From an uncultured Sphingomonas sp. (GTDB lineage: Bacteria; Pseudomonadota; Alphaproteobacteria; Sphingomonadales; Sphingomonadaceae), in contig NZ_CALMAW010000033.1 in assembly GCF_937859915.1 (NCBI RefSeq), positions 54,786-97,224 of the forward strand: 42,439 bases of DNA. The letters run 5' to 3'. The notes beneath the pieces were generated by a model. That model did no database searches and had not been told where the DNA came from. It saw only the letters and a list, made by a program, of their open reading frames with translations. Position numbers and translations under genes: made by a program. Of this stretch, positions 1 to 8,380 are shown piece by piece. Position 1 is the stretch's first letter, and each line of letters opens with the position of its first letter.

Positions 1-525
1 ACCGAGAATACCGTGACGGCCGTGCTGCCCGTCGCGACGCATCCGACCGGTCGCAATCTGGTTCGGCTGCTTCGGCTGTGGGGGACGGTGTTCGTTGCCA
101 ATATGGCCGGCACGTTGTTCATCGCTGCCCTGATCGCTTGGAATGTCATCGTTTCGGGTCCGCAACGCGACGCTGCGATCGCCGTCTCGAGTGCGATCCT
201 CGCGCATGGCGCGCTGCAGACGATGCTGCTCGGCATGCCTGCGGGCTTTTTGGTCGCGTCGCTCGCGTGGATATTGCCCAACGCACGGGGCAGCGAATTC
301 TGGGTGATCGTCATGATCACCTATGTCATTGCGATCGGCGGCTTCAGTCATGTCGTGGCCGGCTCAGGCGAGGCATGGCTACTCTGGTGCGCTGGCAAGA
401 TCGACCTGTGGCGCGCGATCGGCGGCTTCATCCTGCCCGCGCTGGTCGGCAACATCATCGGCGGGACCGGACTGTTCGCGGTGATCGCGCATGGCCAGGT
501 TCGCAGTGAGATCGCCGTCGATTGA
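1..525 (+). CDS. Formate/nitrite transporter family channel, C-terminal part (5' truncated by window)
   Basis: Inner-membrane protein of the FNT (FocA/NirC/YfdC) family, which moves small monovalent anions such as formate or nitrite. The reading frame is open from base 1, and the first residues (T-E-N-T-V-T-A-V-L-P) match the conserved FNT segment around the TENT..VLP motif. The gene therefore begins upstream of the window, and the GTG at 13 is not its start. About 175 residues are present. Hydrophobic segments lie near residues 25-50, 65-85, 100-120 and 140-160. GFSHVVAGSGEAW and the last membrane segment (LPALVGNIIGGTG) are typical of the YfdC-like branch. The substrate cannot be assigned. 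A hairpin follows the stop, and the next gene on the strand is an Nramp transporter 151 bases away. Family assignment is confident; substrate is unknown. Confidence 0.8.
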   Translation, partial: TENTVTAVLPVATHPTGRNLVRLLRLWGTVFVANMAGTLFIAALIAWNVIVSGPQRDAAIAVSSAILAHGALQTMLLGMPAGFLVASLAWILPNARGSEFWVIVMITYVIAIGGFSHVVAGSGEAWLLWCAGKIDLWRAIGGFILPALVGNIIGGTGLFAVIAHGQVRSEIAVD

Positions 526-527
526 CT

Positions 528-547
528 CCGCACGACTTTTGGTGCGG
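528..547 (+). terminator. Hairpin just after the FNT gene, possible terminator
   Basis: A perfect 6-bp stem, CCGCAC (528-533) and GTGCGG (542-547), encloses an 8-base loop and begins three bases after the FNT stop codon. There is no T-run after it, so termination is uncertain, although T-poor terminators are common in high-GC genomes. Confidence 0.3.
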
Positions 548-676
548 CGCTGCGGTGCCGGATACGGTCCACGGACGTTCGGTCGGCAGCGGCGATGCTG
601 CGGCCAGCGTCCGCTGGGCTTGGCCACTCGATCGGACTTTATGGTAGCTTTCCCGTTCCCTCCAAGGACGCGCTAG

Positions 677-1984
677 ATGCACGGTTCGCCGCCGGTCGCG
701 GACCGCCGTCCCGTATCGTCCGCGCCGCGCCCGGTTCGCGGGCACCGGCGCCGCTACCTTGGTGTCCTGCGCTATGCCGGTCCCGGCCTGCTGGTGTCGG
801 TCGGCTATATGGACCCGGGCAATTGGGCCACCGACATCGAAGCCGGTTCGCATTACGGCTATGCGCTGCTGTTCGTCGTCCTGCTGTCGGGGCTTGCCGC
901 AATGCAACTCCAATCGCTGAGTATGCGGCTCGGCATCGTGACCGGTCAGGATCTCGCGCGACTGACGCGCGCGCGCTATGGTCGCGCAGCCGCCTGGTTC
1001 CTGTGGCCCATCGCCGAGATCGCGATGATCGCCACCGACATTGCCGAAGTGCTCGGCAGTGCGCTCGCGCTGCAATTGCTGTTCGGCCTGCCGCTCTGGA
1101 TTGGCGTGCTGGTCACCGTCTTCGATACGCTGTTGATCCTCGGACTGCGCGGCAAGGGCATCGGCCGCGTCGAGACGATCACGCTCGGCCTGGTCGCAAC
1201 GATCACCCTGTGCTTCGTGATCCAGCTGCTGCTCGTCCACCCCGACCCGGCGCAGGTTGCCGCGGGCCTGCTGCCCTCGGACGTGCTGAGCGATCCGCGA
1301 GCCCTGTACGTCGCGATAGGGATCATCGGCGCGACGGTGATGCCGCACAATCTCTACCTCCATTCGTCGGTGGTACGGTCGCGCTTCGGCCGCAGCGACA
1401 GCGCCAAGGATCGCGGGCTGCGCTTCGCCACGATCGACATGCTCGCAGCGCTTGGGCTGGCGATCTTCGTCAATGCCGCGATCCTGGCGCTGGCGGCGGC
1501 GGCCTTCCATGCGACGGGGCACCACGGCGTCACGGACATCGCCGAGGCCTATCGGCTGCTGACGCCGCTGACCGGGGCACGCGCTGCCGCGATCCTGTTC
1601 GGGGTCGCGCTGTTGGCCTCGGGGCAAAGCGCGACCTTCACCGGCACGATTGCGGGGCAGGTCGTGCTCGAAGGGTTCACGTCTTTCCGGCTGGCGGCCT
1701 GGCAGCGGCGCGCGATCACGCGCGGGCTGGCGCTGATCCCGGCATTGATCGGCGTTCTGCTGTTCGGCAGCCACGCCACGGGCACGATGCTGATCCTCAC
1801 GCAGGTCGTCCTGTCGATCGCGCTGCCGTTCACCGTCTATCCACTGATCCGCCTGACCGGGGCGCCGGACCTGATGGGCCGGCACGTCGCCGGGATGCCG
1901 GCCAAGTCGGTCGCGTGGAGCTTGCTGCTGCTCATCGTCGCGGCAGACATCTGCCTGCTTCGGGAGGCCATCGCGATCCCATAG
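677..1984 (+). CDS. mntH: Nramp-family divalent metal transporter (MntH type)
   Basis: A 435-residue inner-membrane transporter that couples proton movement to uptake of Mn2+ or Fe2+. The first helix carries the family's metal-binding D-P-G-N motif at about residues 46-49. The second signature, M-P-H-N-L-Y-L-H-S, is near residue 222. About eleven hydrophobic segments follow, and the length matches bacterial MntH (about 410-440). The first 25 residues are basic and Pro-rich with no homology I recognise. The ATG at 677 is preceded by AAGGA about nine bases upstream. It converges on the Crp/Fnr regulator with only 12 bases between the stops. No MntR or Fur box was recognisable upstream. Family assignment is firm; Mn versus Fe preference is inferred from the family. 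Confidence 0.92.
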   Translation: MHGSPPVADRRPVSSAPRPVRGHRRRYLGVLRYAGPGLLVSVGYMDPGNWATDIEAGSHYGYALLFVVLLSGLAAMQLQSLSMRLGIVTGQDLARLTRARYGRAAAWFLWPIAEIAMIATDIAEVLGSALALQLLFGLPLWIGVLVTVFDTLLILGLRGKGIGRVETITLGLVATITLCFVIQLLLVHPDPAQVAAGLLPSDVLSDPRALYVAIGIIGATVMPHNLYLHSSVVRSRFGRSDSAKDRGLRFATIDMLAALGLAIFVNAAILALAAAAFHATGHHGVTDIAEAYRLLTPLTGARAAAILFGVALLASGQSATFTGTIAGQVVLEGFTSFRLAAWQRRAITRGLALIPALIGVLLFGSHATGTMLILTQVVLSIALPFTVYPLIRLTGAPDLMGRHVAGMPAKSVAWSLLLLIVAADICLLREAIAIP

Positions 1985-1996
1985 GCACCGTGCGGC

Positions 1997-2716
1997 TCAT
2001 CGTGGGCGCTTGTCGAGAAACAGATAATTGTCGTCGAACTCGGCGACGTCCTGCAATGCGGGCAGATCCGCGATCACGACTCGCCGGCTGCGGAAGGTAA
2101 CGAGCTTGCGCAGCCGGAATTCGCGGAGCGTACGATTGATGTGGATCGCGGTGAGACCGAGGCATTCGGCGAGGTCGATCTGCGTGAGAGGCAGAGCGTA
2201 GCTGTTGCCGTCGGTCAGTCCGACCACCGCGAACCGGGCATGGAGTTCGCACAGGAGGTGCGCGACACGGCTCAATGCGCTCCGGCGCCCCATCGACACC
2301 ATCCATTCGCGGTGGATCGCCGCGTCCATCGTTGTCGCCAGCCACAGCAGTCTCGTCAGATGCGGCTGCGTCTCGGTGATCGCGCGCAGGGCGTCATGCG
2401 GCACCACCGCGACCCGGCTCGGTACCAGCGCCATGATACTGTGATCCAGTCGCTGCAGCGGGAAGCTGTGCAGGTCGACGAAATCGCCAGGAACATGGAC
2501 TTCGGTCACCTGGCGCTCGCCGTTCGCCATGTCGCGATAGCGGCAGACGAGCCCGTCGATCAGGATGTTGCTACTGGTCAGTGCGACATCGGCCCGGACA
2601 AAGGTGACGTCCTTTCCGATCGGCATGACGTGCGAGATCGCCGACCGGAGGACGGCCTCTTCCGTGTCGCTGACCTCGTCCCGTGCGCGCAACTTGTTAA
2701 GCGCATAATCAATCAT
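1997..2716 (-). CDS. Crp/Fnr-family transcriptional regulator
   Basis: A 239-residue cytoplasmic regulator. Residues ~20-130 form the cyclic-nucleotide-binding-like beta-barrel (V-H-V-P-G-D-F-V-D-L-H-S is the phosphate-binding-cassette region). The C-terminal third holds a winged helix-turn-helix (LTQIDLAECLGL.. followed by HINRTLREFR). The N-terminal cysteine cluster of FNR is absent, so it is not an oxygen-sensing Fe-S FNR. The cassette also lacks the classic cAMP-binding Arg-Ser pair, so the effector is unknown. I chose the ATG at 2716 because GGAGGGG lies directly upstream; the frame stays open further 5', but that part is low-complexity Arg-rich shadow sequence. It faces a 360-base gap ahead of a small divergent gene. 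Similar short proteins are common in alphaproteobacteria. Confidence 0.85.
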   Translation of the reverse strand: MIDYALNKLRARDEVSDTEEAVLRSAISHVMPIGKDVTFVRADVALTSSNILIDGLVCRYRDMANGERQVTEVHVPGDFVDLHSFPLQRLDHSIMALVPSRVAVVPHDALRAITETQPHLTRLLWLATTMDAAIHREWMVSMGRRSALSRVAHLLCELHARFAVVGLTDGNSYALPLTQIDLAECLGLTAIHINRTLREFRLRKLVTFRSRRVVIADLPALQDVAEFDDNYLFLDKRPR

Positions 2717-3076
2717 GACCCCTCCGCCGCTTCCTGCCGGTATACGCTGCGCCGCCGAGCGCGCGAACTCTGCACAGGCGGTGTCGGTTCCGGCGGATAT
2801 TGGGCGAAGGCGTGCCCAGACCGAGATCCGATAGGCGCGCCCGCGCGCCCAGCCCCTCGGCGGCGTCGCATCGCTCATGGCCCGCCGTCGATGACGTCCT
2901 GCAGATCGCGTCGCTTGGCGCCGCGCCATCCAGGCGCACGCCATCCTGTACGCGTACCGGGATCACACGAAAGACCGGCCGTCGTTGCGACGGGCTCGTG
3001 AGGAAAGATTTACGTTACAAGGATTTGACGGACACGAGACGGGGCCGGCGCGTTGAGGGGCGCAGAGGAGATCATC
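2717..3076. other. Intergenic region between divergent regulator and small gene
   Basis: 360 bases with no convincing gene; the open frames here are Arg- and Ala-rich and have no ribosome site. It should hold the promoters of the Crp/Fnr regulator (leftward) and the small acidic protein (rightward). It contains a perfect 10-bp palindrome GTACGCGTAC at 2948-2957 and a locally AT-richer stretch around 3000-3030 with a TTGACG hexamer at 3026-3031 that could be a -35 element. No matching -10 element was clear. Confidence 0.5.
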
Positions 3077-3262
3077 GTGGCAAAAGCACTCGCACACTTC
3101 ACCATCGAGGTCGCCGGCGACGGCTATGTCCTCAACATCGAGGATGAGGATGGCAGCCAGCTCGAACTGTCCGCTACCCCCGAGCAGCTCGATCTGATCG
3201 CCGAAGCGATCGAGGAACATCTCGATACCGACCTTGCGGATCTCGACGAAGTCAAGGACTGA
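3077..3262 (+). CDS. Small acidic protein of unknown function
   Basis: A 61-residue, strongly acidic soluble protein (many Asp and Glu, especially in the last 25 residues). It has a short beta-hairpin-like start (FTIEVAGDGYVLNIEDEDG) and an amphipathic helix (ATPEQLDLIAEAIEEHL). I chose the GTG at 3077 because GAGGAG sits six bases upstream; the upstream TTG at 3053 has no ribosome site. No signal peptide, membrane segment, Cys or metal motif is present. It stands alone and converges on the desaturase, with a strong hairpin between them. I do not recognise the family and assign no function. Codon use and the ribosome site support it being real. Confidence 0.65.
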   Translation: MAKALAHFTIEVAGDGYVLNIEDEDGSQLELSATPEQLDLIAEAIEEHLDTDLADLDEVKD

Positions 3263-3288
3263 CCGCTCGCGATACCCCGCGAAGACCG

Positions 3289-3320
3289 ACGCCGCGCCCG
3301 CTTTCAACCGGGAGCGGCGT
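3289..3320. terminator. Strong hairpin between convergent genes, probable bidirectional terminator
   Basis: ACGCCGC (3289-3295) pairs with GCGGCGT (3314-3320), and an inner CCCG (3297-3300) pairs with CGGG (3309-3312). This gives an 11-bp stem with one mismatch and an 8-base loop. It lies 27 bases past the small gene's stop and 34 bases past the desaturase's stop, the expected place for a shared terminator. No long T-run is present on either side. Confidence 0.5.
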
Positions 3321-3353
3321 TCCTGTGTCAGGGCTCATCGCGCGTACGCGGTA

Positions 3354-4535
3354 TCAGGCTGGCCGCGCTGCGCCTGCATCCGCGAAGGAGATCATCCGAC
3401 GCCGCTGCTCGTCCCACAGCGTCAGACGGATGGTCCCGAAACTCTCGCGAAGCCCGAGCCGGCCGACCCGCTTGAGCTGTGGAAAAGACCGCAGCACGGC
3501 CTGCATCCGGTAGAAGGGGATGGTGCTGCAGAGATGGTGGACGTGATGCACGCCGATCTCGGCGCTGAACCAGCGCAGCAGCGGCGGCAGATCATAATAG
3601 GAACTACCGTGCAGCGCGGCCTCCTGGAAGCTCCACGCCTCGTCCTGATGCCAGGAGGTCTCCTCGAACTGGTGCTGGATGTAGAATAGCCAGACGCCCA
3701 GCGTCGCGGCGATGAGCGTCGTCGGTATCTGCACGAGGAGAAAGGTCTTGGGGCCGACCGCGTACATCATCCCCAGCCACAGCGCAGCGACGCCGAGATT
3801 CGTCATCATCACGCTCGTCCAATTGCGCCATCCGCCGCGCAGCATGCCGGCGGGAACGCGGTGTCGCAGCAGGAACTGATAGGCGGGGCCGAGCCCGAAC
3901 AGTACGAGTGGGCTGCGATATAAGCGGTACCGCCAGCGTGCCGACCGCGACAGGCCGAGATATTCGGCAAGGGTCAGCGTATCGATGTCGCCGACGCCGC
4001 GATGATCGAGATTGCCGGTGCGCGCGTGATGCTGCGCATGCGTGCGACGCCAGAATTCATAAGGGGTCAGCGTCAGGACGCCGAGGATGCGGCCGGCCCA
4101 TGTGTTCGCCCTCCGTCGCCGGAAGAAGGAGCCATGACCGCAATCATGCTGGATCAAAAACAGCCGCAGAAGCAGCGCGCCGGCCGGAACGGTGAGCGCG
4201 AGGCCGACCCAGATCCCGGCCTGAAGGCACCACGACGCGGCTAGCCAGAGCATGAAAAAGGGCATCGCGGTAATCGCGAGTTCGACTGTCGCCCGCTTGC
4301 CGCTCGGGGTTCGGAACCGAACGGCCGCCTTCAGGAAAGCGCGGACATCGAGGGCGGGGCCGCCATGTGCCTCACCGGTCTCGCTGCGACGGGACTCGAC
4401 CAGGGCGTGATCGCGGGTCGCTTGAGGATAGCAAGAGATGGAATCGATTCCTGACCAAGGCGCCGCGCATGCGACGCCGTGCCGGCCTGTACGCGAGCCG
4501 GGACGGGCAAGCCATAGGGTCGTCCAAAGTCGCAA
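3354..4535 (-). CDS. Membrane fatty acid desaturase (three His boxes)
   Basis: An integral-membrane di-iron enzyme that introduces double bonds into membrane-lipid acyl chains. All three histidine boxes are present: HDCGH (residues 130-134), HAQHH (166-170) and HHVHH (330-334), plus the QHQFEE segment near 287-292 typical of the DesA-like group. Paired membrane segments lie at about 85-130 and 240-285. The first 60 residues are unlike the family and have no ribosome site. There is no other ATG, GTG or good start before residue 91, so the true start is uncertain and may lie near residue 50-60. It converges on the small acidic gene. Regiospecificity (delta-9, -12 or another) cannot be decided from sequence alone. 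Confidence 0.87.
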   Translation of the reverse strand: MRLWTTLWLARPGSRTGRHGVACAAPWSGIDSISCYPQATRDHALVESRRSETGEAHGGPALDVRAFLKAAVRFRTPSGKRATVELAITAMPFFMLWLAASWCLQAGIWVGLALTVPAGALLLRLFLIQHDCGHGSFFRRRRANTWAGRILGVLTLTPYEFWRRTHAQHHARTGNLDHRGVGDIDTLTLAEYLGLSRSARWRYRLYRSPLVLFGLGPAYQFLLRHRVPAGMLRGGWRNWTSVMMTNLGVAALWLGMMYAVGPKTFLLVQIPTTLIAATLGVWLFYIQHQFEETSWHQDEAWSFQEAALHGSSYYDLPPLLRWFSAEIGVHHVHHLCSTIPFYRMQAVLRSFPQLKRVGRLGLRESFGTIRLTLWDEQRRRMISFADAGAARPA

Positions 4536-4730
4536 CGCTCCGCGGCGGGGTCACGTCGCTGTCTTCCACGCGACGACGCGTCAGGGACCAACGTGGCAGC
4601 ATTCGCGATCCCGCTATCGACGGGCGGACCTCGCGGTGCATATGGCCTGCGCGATGAGCCAGTCGCTGCACGCGACGCGATGGTCCCCCCGGCCTATAGG
4701 AGCGGGACCGGCCGATGTCCGGTATCGACG

Positions 4731-6326
4731 TCAGCCCGTCAGCCGCGCCTGCGCGACCGCCATGTTGAAGAGCGACACCAGCGCCGCCGAAATGTCGCCA
4801 TCCGTCGTCACCTGATAGTACAGCACGCCCGGATTGGTACCGCCGGGCGGCGGCCAGCTGTTGATCTGGGTTCCGGCCGCGCACGAATAAAGCGCGGGGG
4901 AAATCTTGTTCGTGGGGCTCAGGAAAGGATTGCGGACGTTGGTGATCGACCAATTGTCCGATGCGGAAGACGGCAGATATTGCGTTTCGAGCACCGCGAC
5001 CTGAATGTTCCGCGCGGCGATCTGCTGGCAGAGACTATAGGGCAATGGCCCGAGTTGCCGTCCGCTGTTGGATTCGTCGCGCATGCCATCCGTAATGATG
5101 AACAGCACCGCCAGGGGGCTCGTCTTGGTGCCCGTGCCGCCTTGCGCCGGCATGTTCGCCAAGGCGCCGGTGATCGCCGCGGTCAAGCTGGTGTCGGTAT
5201 CATTGTCGTTCGTGCCGCAGACGCGATAGTTGTTCAGACAATAGGGCGTCACCAGGCTGCTCCAGCCCTGGCCGTTGGACCCGCCTGTCGTCTGCGCATA
5301 GTTGAGCACGTTCTGCAGGTTTGAATCGACCCAATAATTGGCGACATTGGACGTATTGCCGCTGGTCGGCCAGCGCTGCGTATATTGGTAATCGAAGGTC
5401 GAGATGCCGACCCGATAGGTGGCGCCATTGGCGGCTTCCGTCGTGATGGCGTCGTTGATCAGCGCGCTCACGGCATTGCCGACAAGGTCGGTGCGAAGCG
5501 TCAGGCCAAGGTTGCGTGCGACCGCATAATTATCGATCCGAGGCCGTGTATCGGGGTTGTTTCCCGTCGGCGCGGGGGACGAGGGCGTGACCAGCGGATT
5601 GCTCATGATGTCCGTCGCGAGCGAATTGCCGTTGCTGTCATAGGGTCTGGTTTCGGCCTGGTGGCAGGCGAAGGCGCACCCCTTGTTGCCATAGCCATCC
5701 TGCTGGCCCTGGGTATTCGCCACCATGCTCGCCAGGCCGCTGGTCGTCGCGGGCAGCAGCATCGACTGCGACATGTCGAGCGCGAGATAGAAGTCGATGT
5801 TGGCGATCTGCGCAAAAGCCGTCGAACTGCCTTTGACGGTGAGCGTGCGGATCCGCAGGATACCCGCGAACGTATTGGCCGACTGTCCGCGATAGGTCAC
5901 GACCATCGTGCGGCGCAGAGACACGTTGTTGCTGAGCGCGGCGGCGTTGGAGGCACAATCGTAGGTGCCGCTCGCGTCGGTCAGCGTGATCTTCAGCTGC
6001 GCGGGATCGGCGGTGTTCAGCGTCAATCCCGGCAGCCCGGTCGACTGGGCGATGAACATCTTCGTCGCCGTGGCGCAGGCCGTCCCGTTGGTCTGCGTCA
6101 TCGCGGTCTGCGTCACGCCGCTCAACGCCGCAGCATCGGCGGCGGCATTGAGCCGGGTCTGCAGCCGCATCGCCTGCGTATAGTCGACGGCCATACCGGT
6201 CGCGAAGGTCAGCGGAATGATCGACAGTCCCACGATCATCAGGACGTTGCCGCGTTCCTCCCGCATCAGGCGTCGGAACAGCGATTTCGCGATAGCGCGC
6301 ATGTCATGCATATCAGCTGCACCCAT
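4731..6326 (-). CDS. TadG-like pilus-assembly protein with von Willebrand A domain
   Basis: A 531-residue envelope protein of the TadG/vWA family associated with Flp pili. An N-terminal membrane anchor (about residues 28-48) follows the REERGN motif seen in TadE/TadG-type proteins. A Thr/Asn/Ser-rich periplasmic region and a vWA domain follow. The metal-site motif D-M-S-Q-S (184-188) fits DxSxS, and FIITDGM supplies the later Asp. Between them is C-A-F-A-C-H (217-222), a C-x3-C-H pair. It is the last gene of a minus-strand set and overlaps the preceding TadE gene by 14 bases. ATGs at 6326, 6311 and 6302 are all possible starts and none has a clear ribosome site, consistent with translational coupling. 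No TadA, TadB, TadC, RcpA or CpaA gene is in the window. Confidence 0.85.
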   Translation of the reverse strand: MGAADMHDMRAIAKSLFRRLMREERGNVLMIVGLSIIPLTFATGMAVDYTQAMRLQTRLNAAADAAALSGVTQTAMTQTNGTACATATKMFIAQSTGLPGLTLNTADPAQLKITLTDASGTYDCASNAAALSNNVSLRRTMVVTYRGQSANTFAGILRIRTLTVKGSSTAFAQIANIDFYLALDMSQSMLLPATTSGLASMVANTQGQQDGYGNKGCAFACHQAETRPYDSNGNSLATDIMSNPLVTPSSPAPTGNNPDTRPRIDNYAVARNLGLTLRTDLVGNAVSALINDAITTEAANGATYRVGISTFDYQYTQRWPTSGNTSNVANYWVDSNLQNVLNYAQTTGGSNGQGWSSLVTPYCLNNYRVCGTNDNDTDTSLTAAITGALANMPAQGGTGTKTSPLAVLFIITDGMRDESNSGRQLGPLPYSLCQQIAARNIQVAVLETQYLPSSASDNWSITNVRNPFLSPTNKISPALYSCAAGTQINSWPPPGGTNPGVLYYQVTTDGDISAALVSLFNMAVAQARLTG

Positions 6327-6855
6327 TGCAAGTTACCGAATTGCTGTTTCGGGGATTCATGTAGATCGTGTCGCCGAAGGTAAGATTCGGGACGAGGCCG
6401 AAGGATACGGCGGGCTTGTAGGCGTAGACGACCTTGGCGACGATGATATAGCTGCTGTTCGTCTTGATCAGTGCCGGCAGCGTGTACACACTGTTCGTCG
6501 CCAGAGGCTGGGCATTCTGCGCCATGCTCCACGATACCGTGGTGTTGCCATTGCTGTCCGTATAGAGCTGGGATACCTGGATCGAGGCACGGGACGCGCT
6601 ATACGGCGTCATGATCTGGGCGGAATCGCCCATCACGCCGGTAAGATCGGACGGTGCCACGGTCGTGAACTGGCTGGTTAGGTCGGCGACCGCACGCGTC
6701 GTGATCGTAACCTTCCTTTTGCACGATAGTGCATCGCACAATTGGTAACCACCAAGATAGAGAAGCATCAACACTGGCAGCGACAGGGCGAATTCGATCA
6801 GCGCGACGCCGCCATCCTGGCGCGCGATGCGACGGGCAAGGCTGAACGGCGTCAC
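6313..6855 (-). CDS. TadE-like pilus-assembly protein (second copy)
   Basis: A 180-residue minor pseudopilin-like protein. The N-terminal region reads D-G-G-V-A-L-I-E-F-A-L-S followed by a hydrophobic segment to about residue 40. This is the TadE signature, with the conserved Glu at the start of the helix. The rest is a periplasmic domain rich in Ser, Thr and Asn, with four Cys (two near the membrane, two in the last ten residues). Its ATG overlaps the stop of the upstream TadE-like gene (ATGA), and its 3' end overlaps the TadG-like gene, so the three are almost certainly co-translated. TadE proteins need assembly ATPase and platform genes that must be encoded elsewhere. Confidence 0.82.
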   Translation of the reverse strand: MTPFSLARRIARQDGGVALIEFALSLPVLMLLYLGGYQLCDALSCKRKVTITTRAVADLTSQFTTVAPSDLTGVMGDSAQIMTPYSASRASIQVSQLYTDSNGNTTVSWSMAQNAQPLATNSVYTLPALIKTNSSYIIVAKVVYAYKPAVSFGLVPNLTFGDTIYMNPRNSNSVTCNGCS

Positions 6856-7421
6856 GAATAGGGCTCCGTCTTGGTGACCGACGTGGCCATCAGCACGCGA
6901 CGGCCGTTTGACGTGTTGGCCAGGCTGAAGCCGAGCGGTCCGGTCGGCACCGGCCAGATGTACATCAGGCGGACCACGACGATCGCACCGGCCGCGCCGA
7001 CATTATACTGCCAGGCGTTGGAGACGGCGCCGTTGTTGCTATTGTAGGTGATCGTCGGCATGCCGATATTGGCGTTGTTGAACGAGCTCGACGACTGCAC
7101 GTCGATCATCAGCTGGCTGCAACTCATATAGGGGGGCAGGGTGTTGCAGACTTGGGTCTGGAACTGCGACGCCGACCAGCCCGCGCTCTGGGCCTGTCCG
7201 GTCATCACCAGCCGGCCTGCTGCTTCCGCGGTCGTTTCCAGGCCTTCCTGCGAGAAATAGACCAAGCTCGTCTCGAGGATCGCCAACAGAAGCGCGATGA
7301 GAGGGGCTATGACCAGCGCGAACTCGACGACGGTCGCCGCACGCGCATCGCGCCGGAACGTCCGCACGGACTCCGGCCACCACCGACGCTCGGGCTGTCT
7401 GTTTTCCAAACGCATTCGCAT
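6852..7421 (-). CDS. TadE-like pilus-assembly protein (first gene of the set)
   Basis: A 189-residue protein with an Arg-rich cytoplasmic leader, then A-A-T-V-V-E-F-A-L-V and a long hydrophobic helix (about residues 30-55), the TadE fold. The following QEGLETTAEAAGRL resembles the post-helix region of TadE proteins. AGGAG lies about six bases before the ATG at 7421, so this start is well supported and the gene leads the minus-strand operon of two TadE-like genes and one TadG-like gene. Its promoter should lie in the 281-base gap shared with the divergent response regulator. That gap contains no other gene. Confidence 0.83.
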   Translation of the reverse strand: MRMRLENRQPERRWWPESVRTFRRDARAATVVEFALVIAPLIALLLAILETSLVYFSQEGLETTAEAAGRLVMTGQAQSAGWSASQFQTQVCNTLPPYMSCSQLMIDVQSSSSFNNANIGMPTITYNSNNGAVSNAWQYNVGAAGAIVVVRLMYIWPVPTGPLGFSLANTSNGRRVLMATSVTKTEPYS

Positions 7422-7668
7422 GGGTCTCCTGAGCCCAAGATGGCGTAAGACCCTTAATACATGGTCAATTCCTGGATGGTGCCGGTCGGCCGCCTAATGA
7501 AGAATGCACAGAAATGAATAATCTGCCCGGGCGTTCGATCCAGGCGGGACGAGCGGTGGATGCGGGGCGGCGGGTCGAGACCGTCGTGGAAAACGGGGCG
7601 ATGCAAGTGCACGCCGCCGTGATCCCTGACTGAAAGGGCGACCGCATCCGACCATTGCAGCGATCCGC

Positions 7669-7697
7669 TTTGCGCAGGGGCGAAGCACGTCTATCCT
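7669..7697 (+). promoter_or_regulatory. Candidate promoter for a leaderless response-regulator transcript
   Basis: TTTGCG (7669-7674) and TATCCT (7692-7697) are separated by exactly 17 bases. Transcription would then begin about 6-7 bases further on, at or next to the ATG at 7703. There is no Shine-Dalgarno sequence before that ATG, so the message could be leaderless. The -35 match is only partial. Confidence 0.35.
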
Positions 7698-7702
7698 GCG
7701 GC

Positions 7703-8380
7703 ATGGCCCGCATATTGATCATCGAGGACGATCCCGCGACCGCAGGCGAGATCCGGACCGAGCTGCTCGGCCATGGTCACGACGTCAAACATATCGCGGA
7801 CGGCGCGGAGGCGCTCGATTGCGCGACCCGCGAGCCGTTCGACGCGATCACGCTCGACCGCATGCTGCCGAGCCTCGACGGCCTGTCTCTGGTCGCCAGG
7901 CTACGCGAGCGGCGCATCGCGGTGCCCGTGCTGATGATCAGCGCATTGTCCGACGTCGACGAGCGGATCGCGGGTCTGCGCGCCGGCGGTGACGACTATC
8001 TGGTCAAGCCGTTCGCCTCGGTCGAGATGGCGATGCGGATCGAGGTGCTGCTCCGTCGCCACCAGGAACCTGCGACCGAGGCCATATTGCGTGTGGGCCT
8101 AATCGAGCTCGACCTCATCCGACGTCGGCTGTTGGTCGACGGCGAACCCGTGCGGCTACTGCACATGGAGTTTCGCCTGCTCGAATTCCTTGCGCGTCAC
8201 CACGGCGAGGTGATGAGCCGGCAGATCATCTTCGAGCAGGTGTGGGGCTATTATTTCGATCCCGGCGCGAACCTGATCAACGTCCATATCGCGCGGCTGC
8301 GCAAGAAGATCGATCGCCCCGGCCGCCCCTCGGCGATCGCGACGATCAAGGGCGAGGGCTATCGTCTCGATGCCGCCTGA
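7703..8380 (+). CDS. OmpR-family response regulator
   Basis: A 225-residue two-component response regulator. The receiver domain has the acidic pocket I-I-E-D-D (residues 6-10), the phospho-acceptor Asp52 (T-L-D-R-M-L-P) and the conserved Lys102 (V-K-P-F). A winged-helix DNA-binding domain occupies about residues 130-225 and ends in the typical TIKGEGYRL motif. I chose the ATG at 7703 because the receiver begins immediately after it; the frame extends 16 codons upstream without a ribosome site. It overlaps the sensor kinase by 11 bases. The pair probably controls the RND efflux genes downstream, an inference from position only. The inducing signal is unknown. Confidence 0.9.
   Translation: MARILIIEDDPATAGEIRTELLGHGHDVKHIADGAEALDCATREPFDAITLDRMLPSLDGLSLVARLRERRIAVPVLMISALSDVDERIAGLRAGGDDYLVKPFASVEMAMRIEVLLRRHQEPATEAILRVGLIELDLIRRRLLVDGEPVRLLHMEFRLLEFLARHHGEVMSRQIIFEQVWGYYFDPGANLINVHIARLRKKIDRPGRPSAIATIKGEGYRLDAA

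Noticed and set aside
455..1885. 476-codon minus-strand frame opposite the Nramp gene
   Set aside because: Arg/Gln/Asp-rich low-complexity sequence and no ribosome site. The plus-strand frame has clear Nramp motifs.
5659..5678. Classical heme c motif CxxCH in the TadG-like protein
   Set aside because: The spacing is C-x3-C-H, not C-x2-C-H. It is listed only as an unusual motif.
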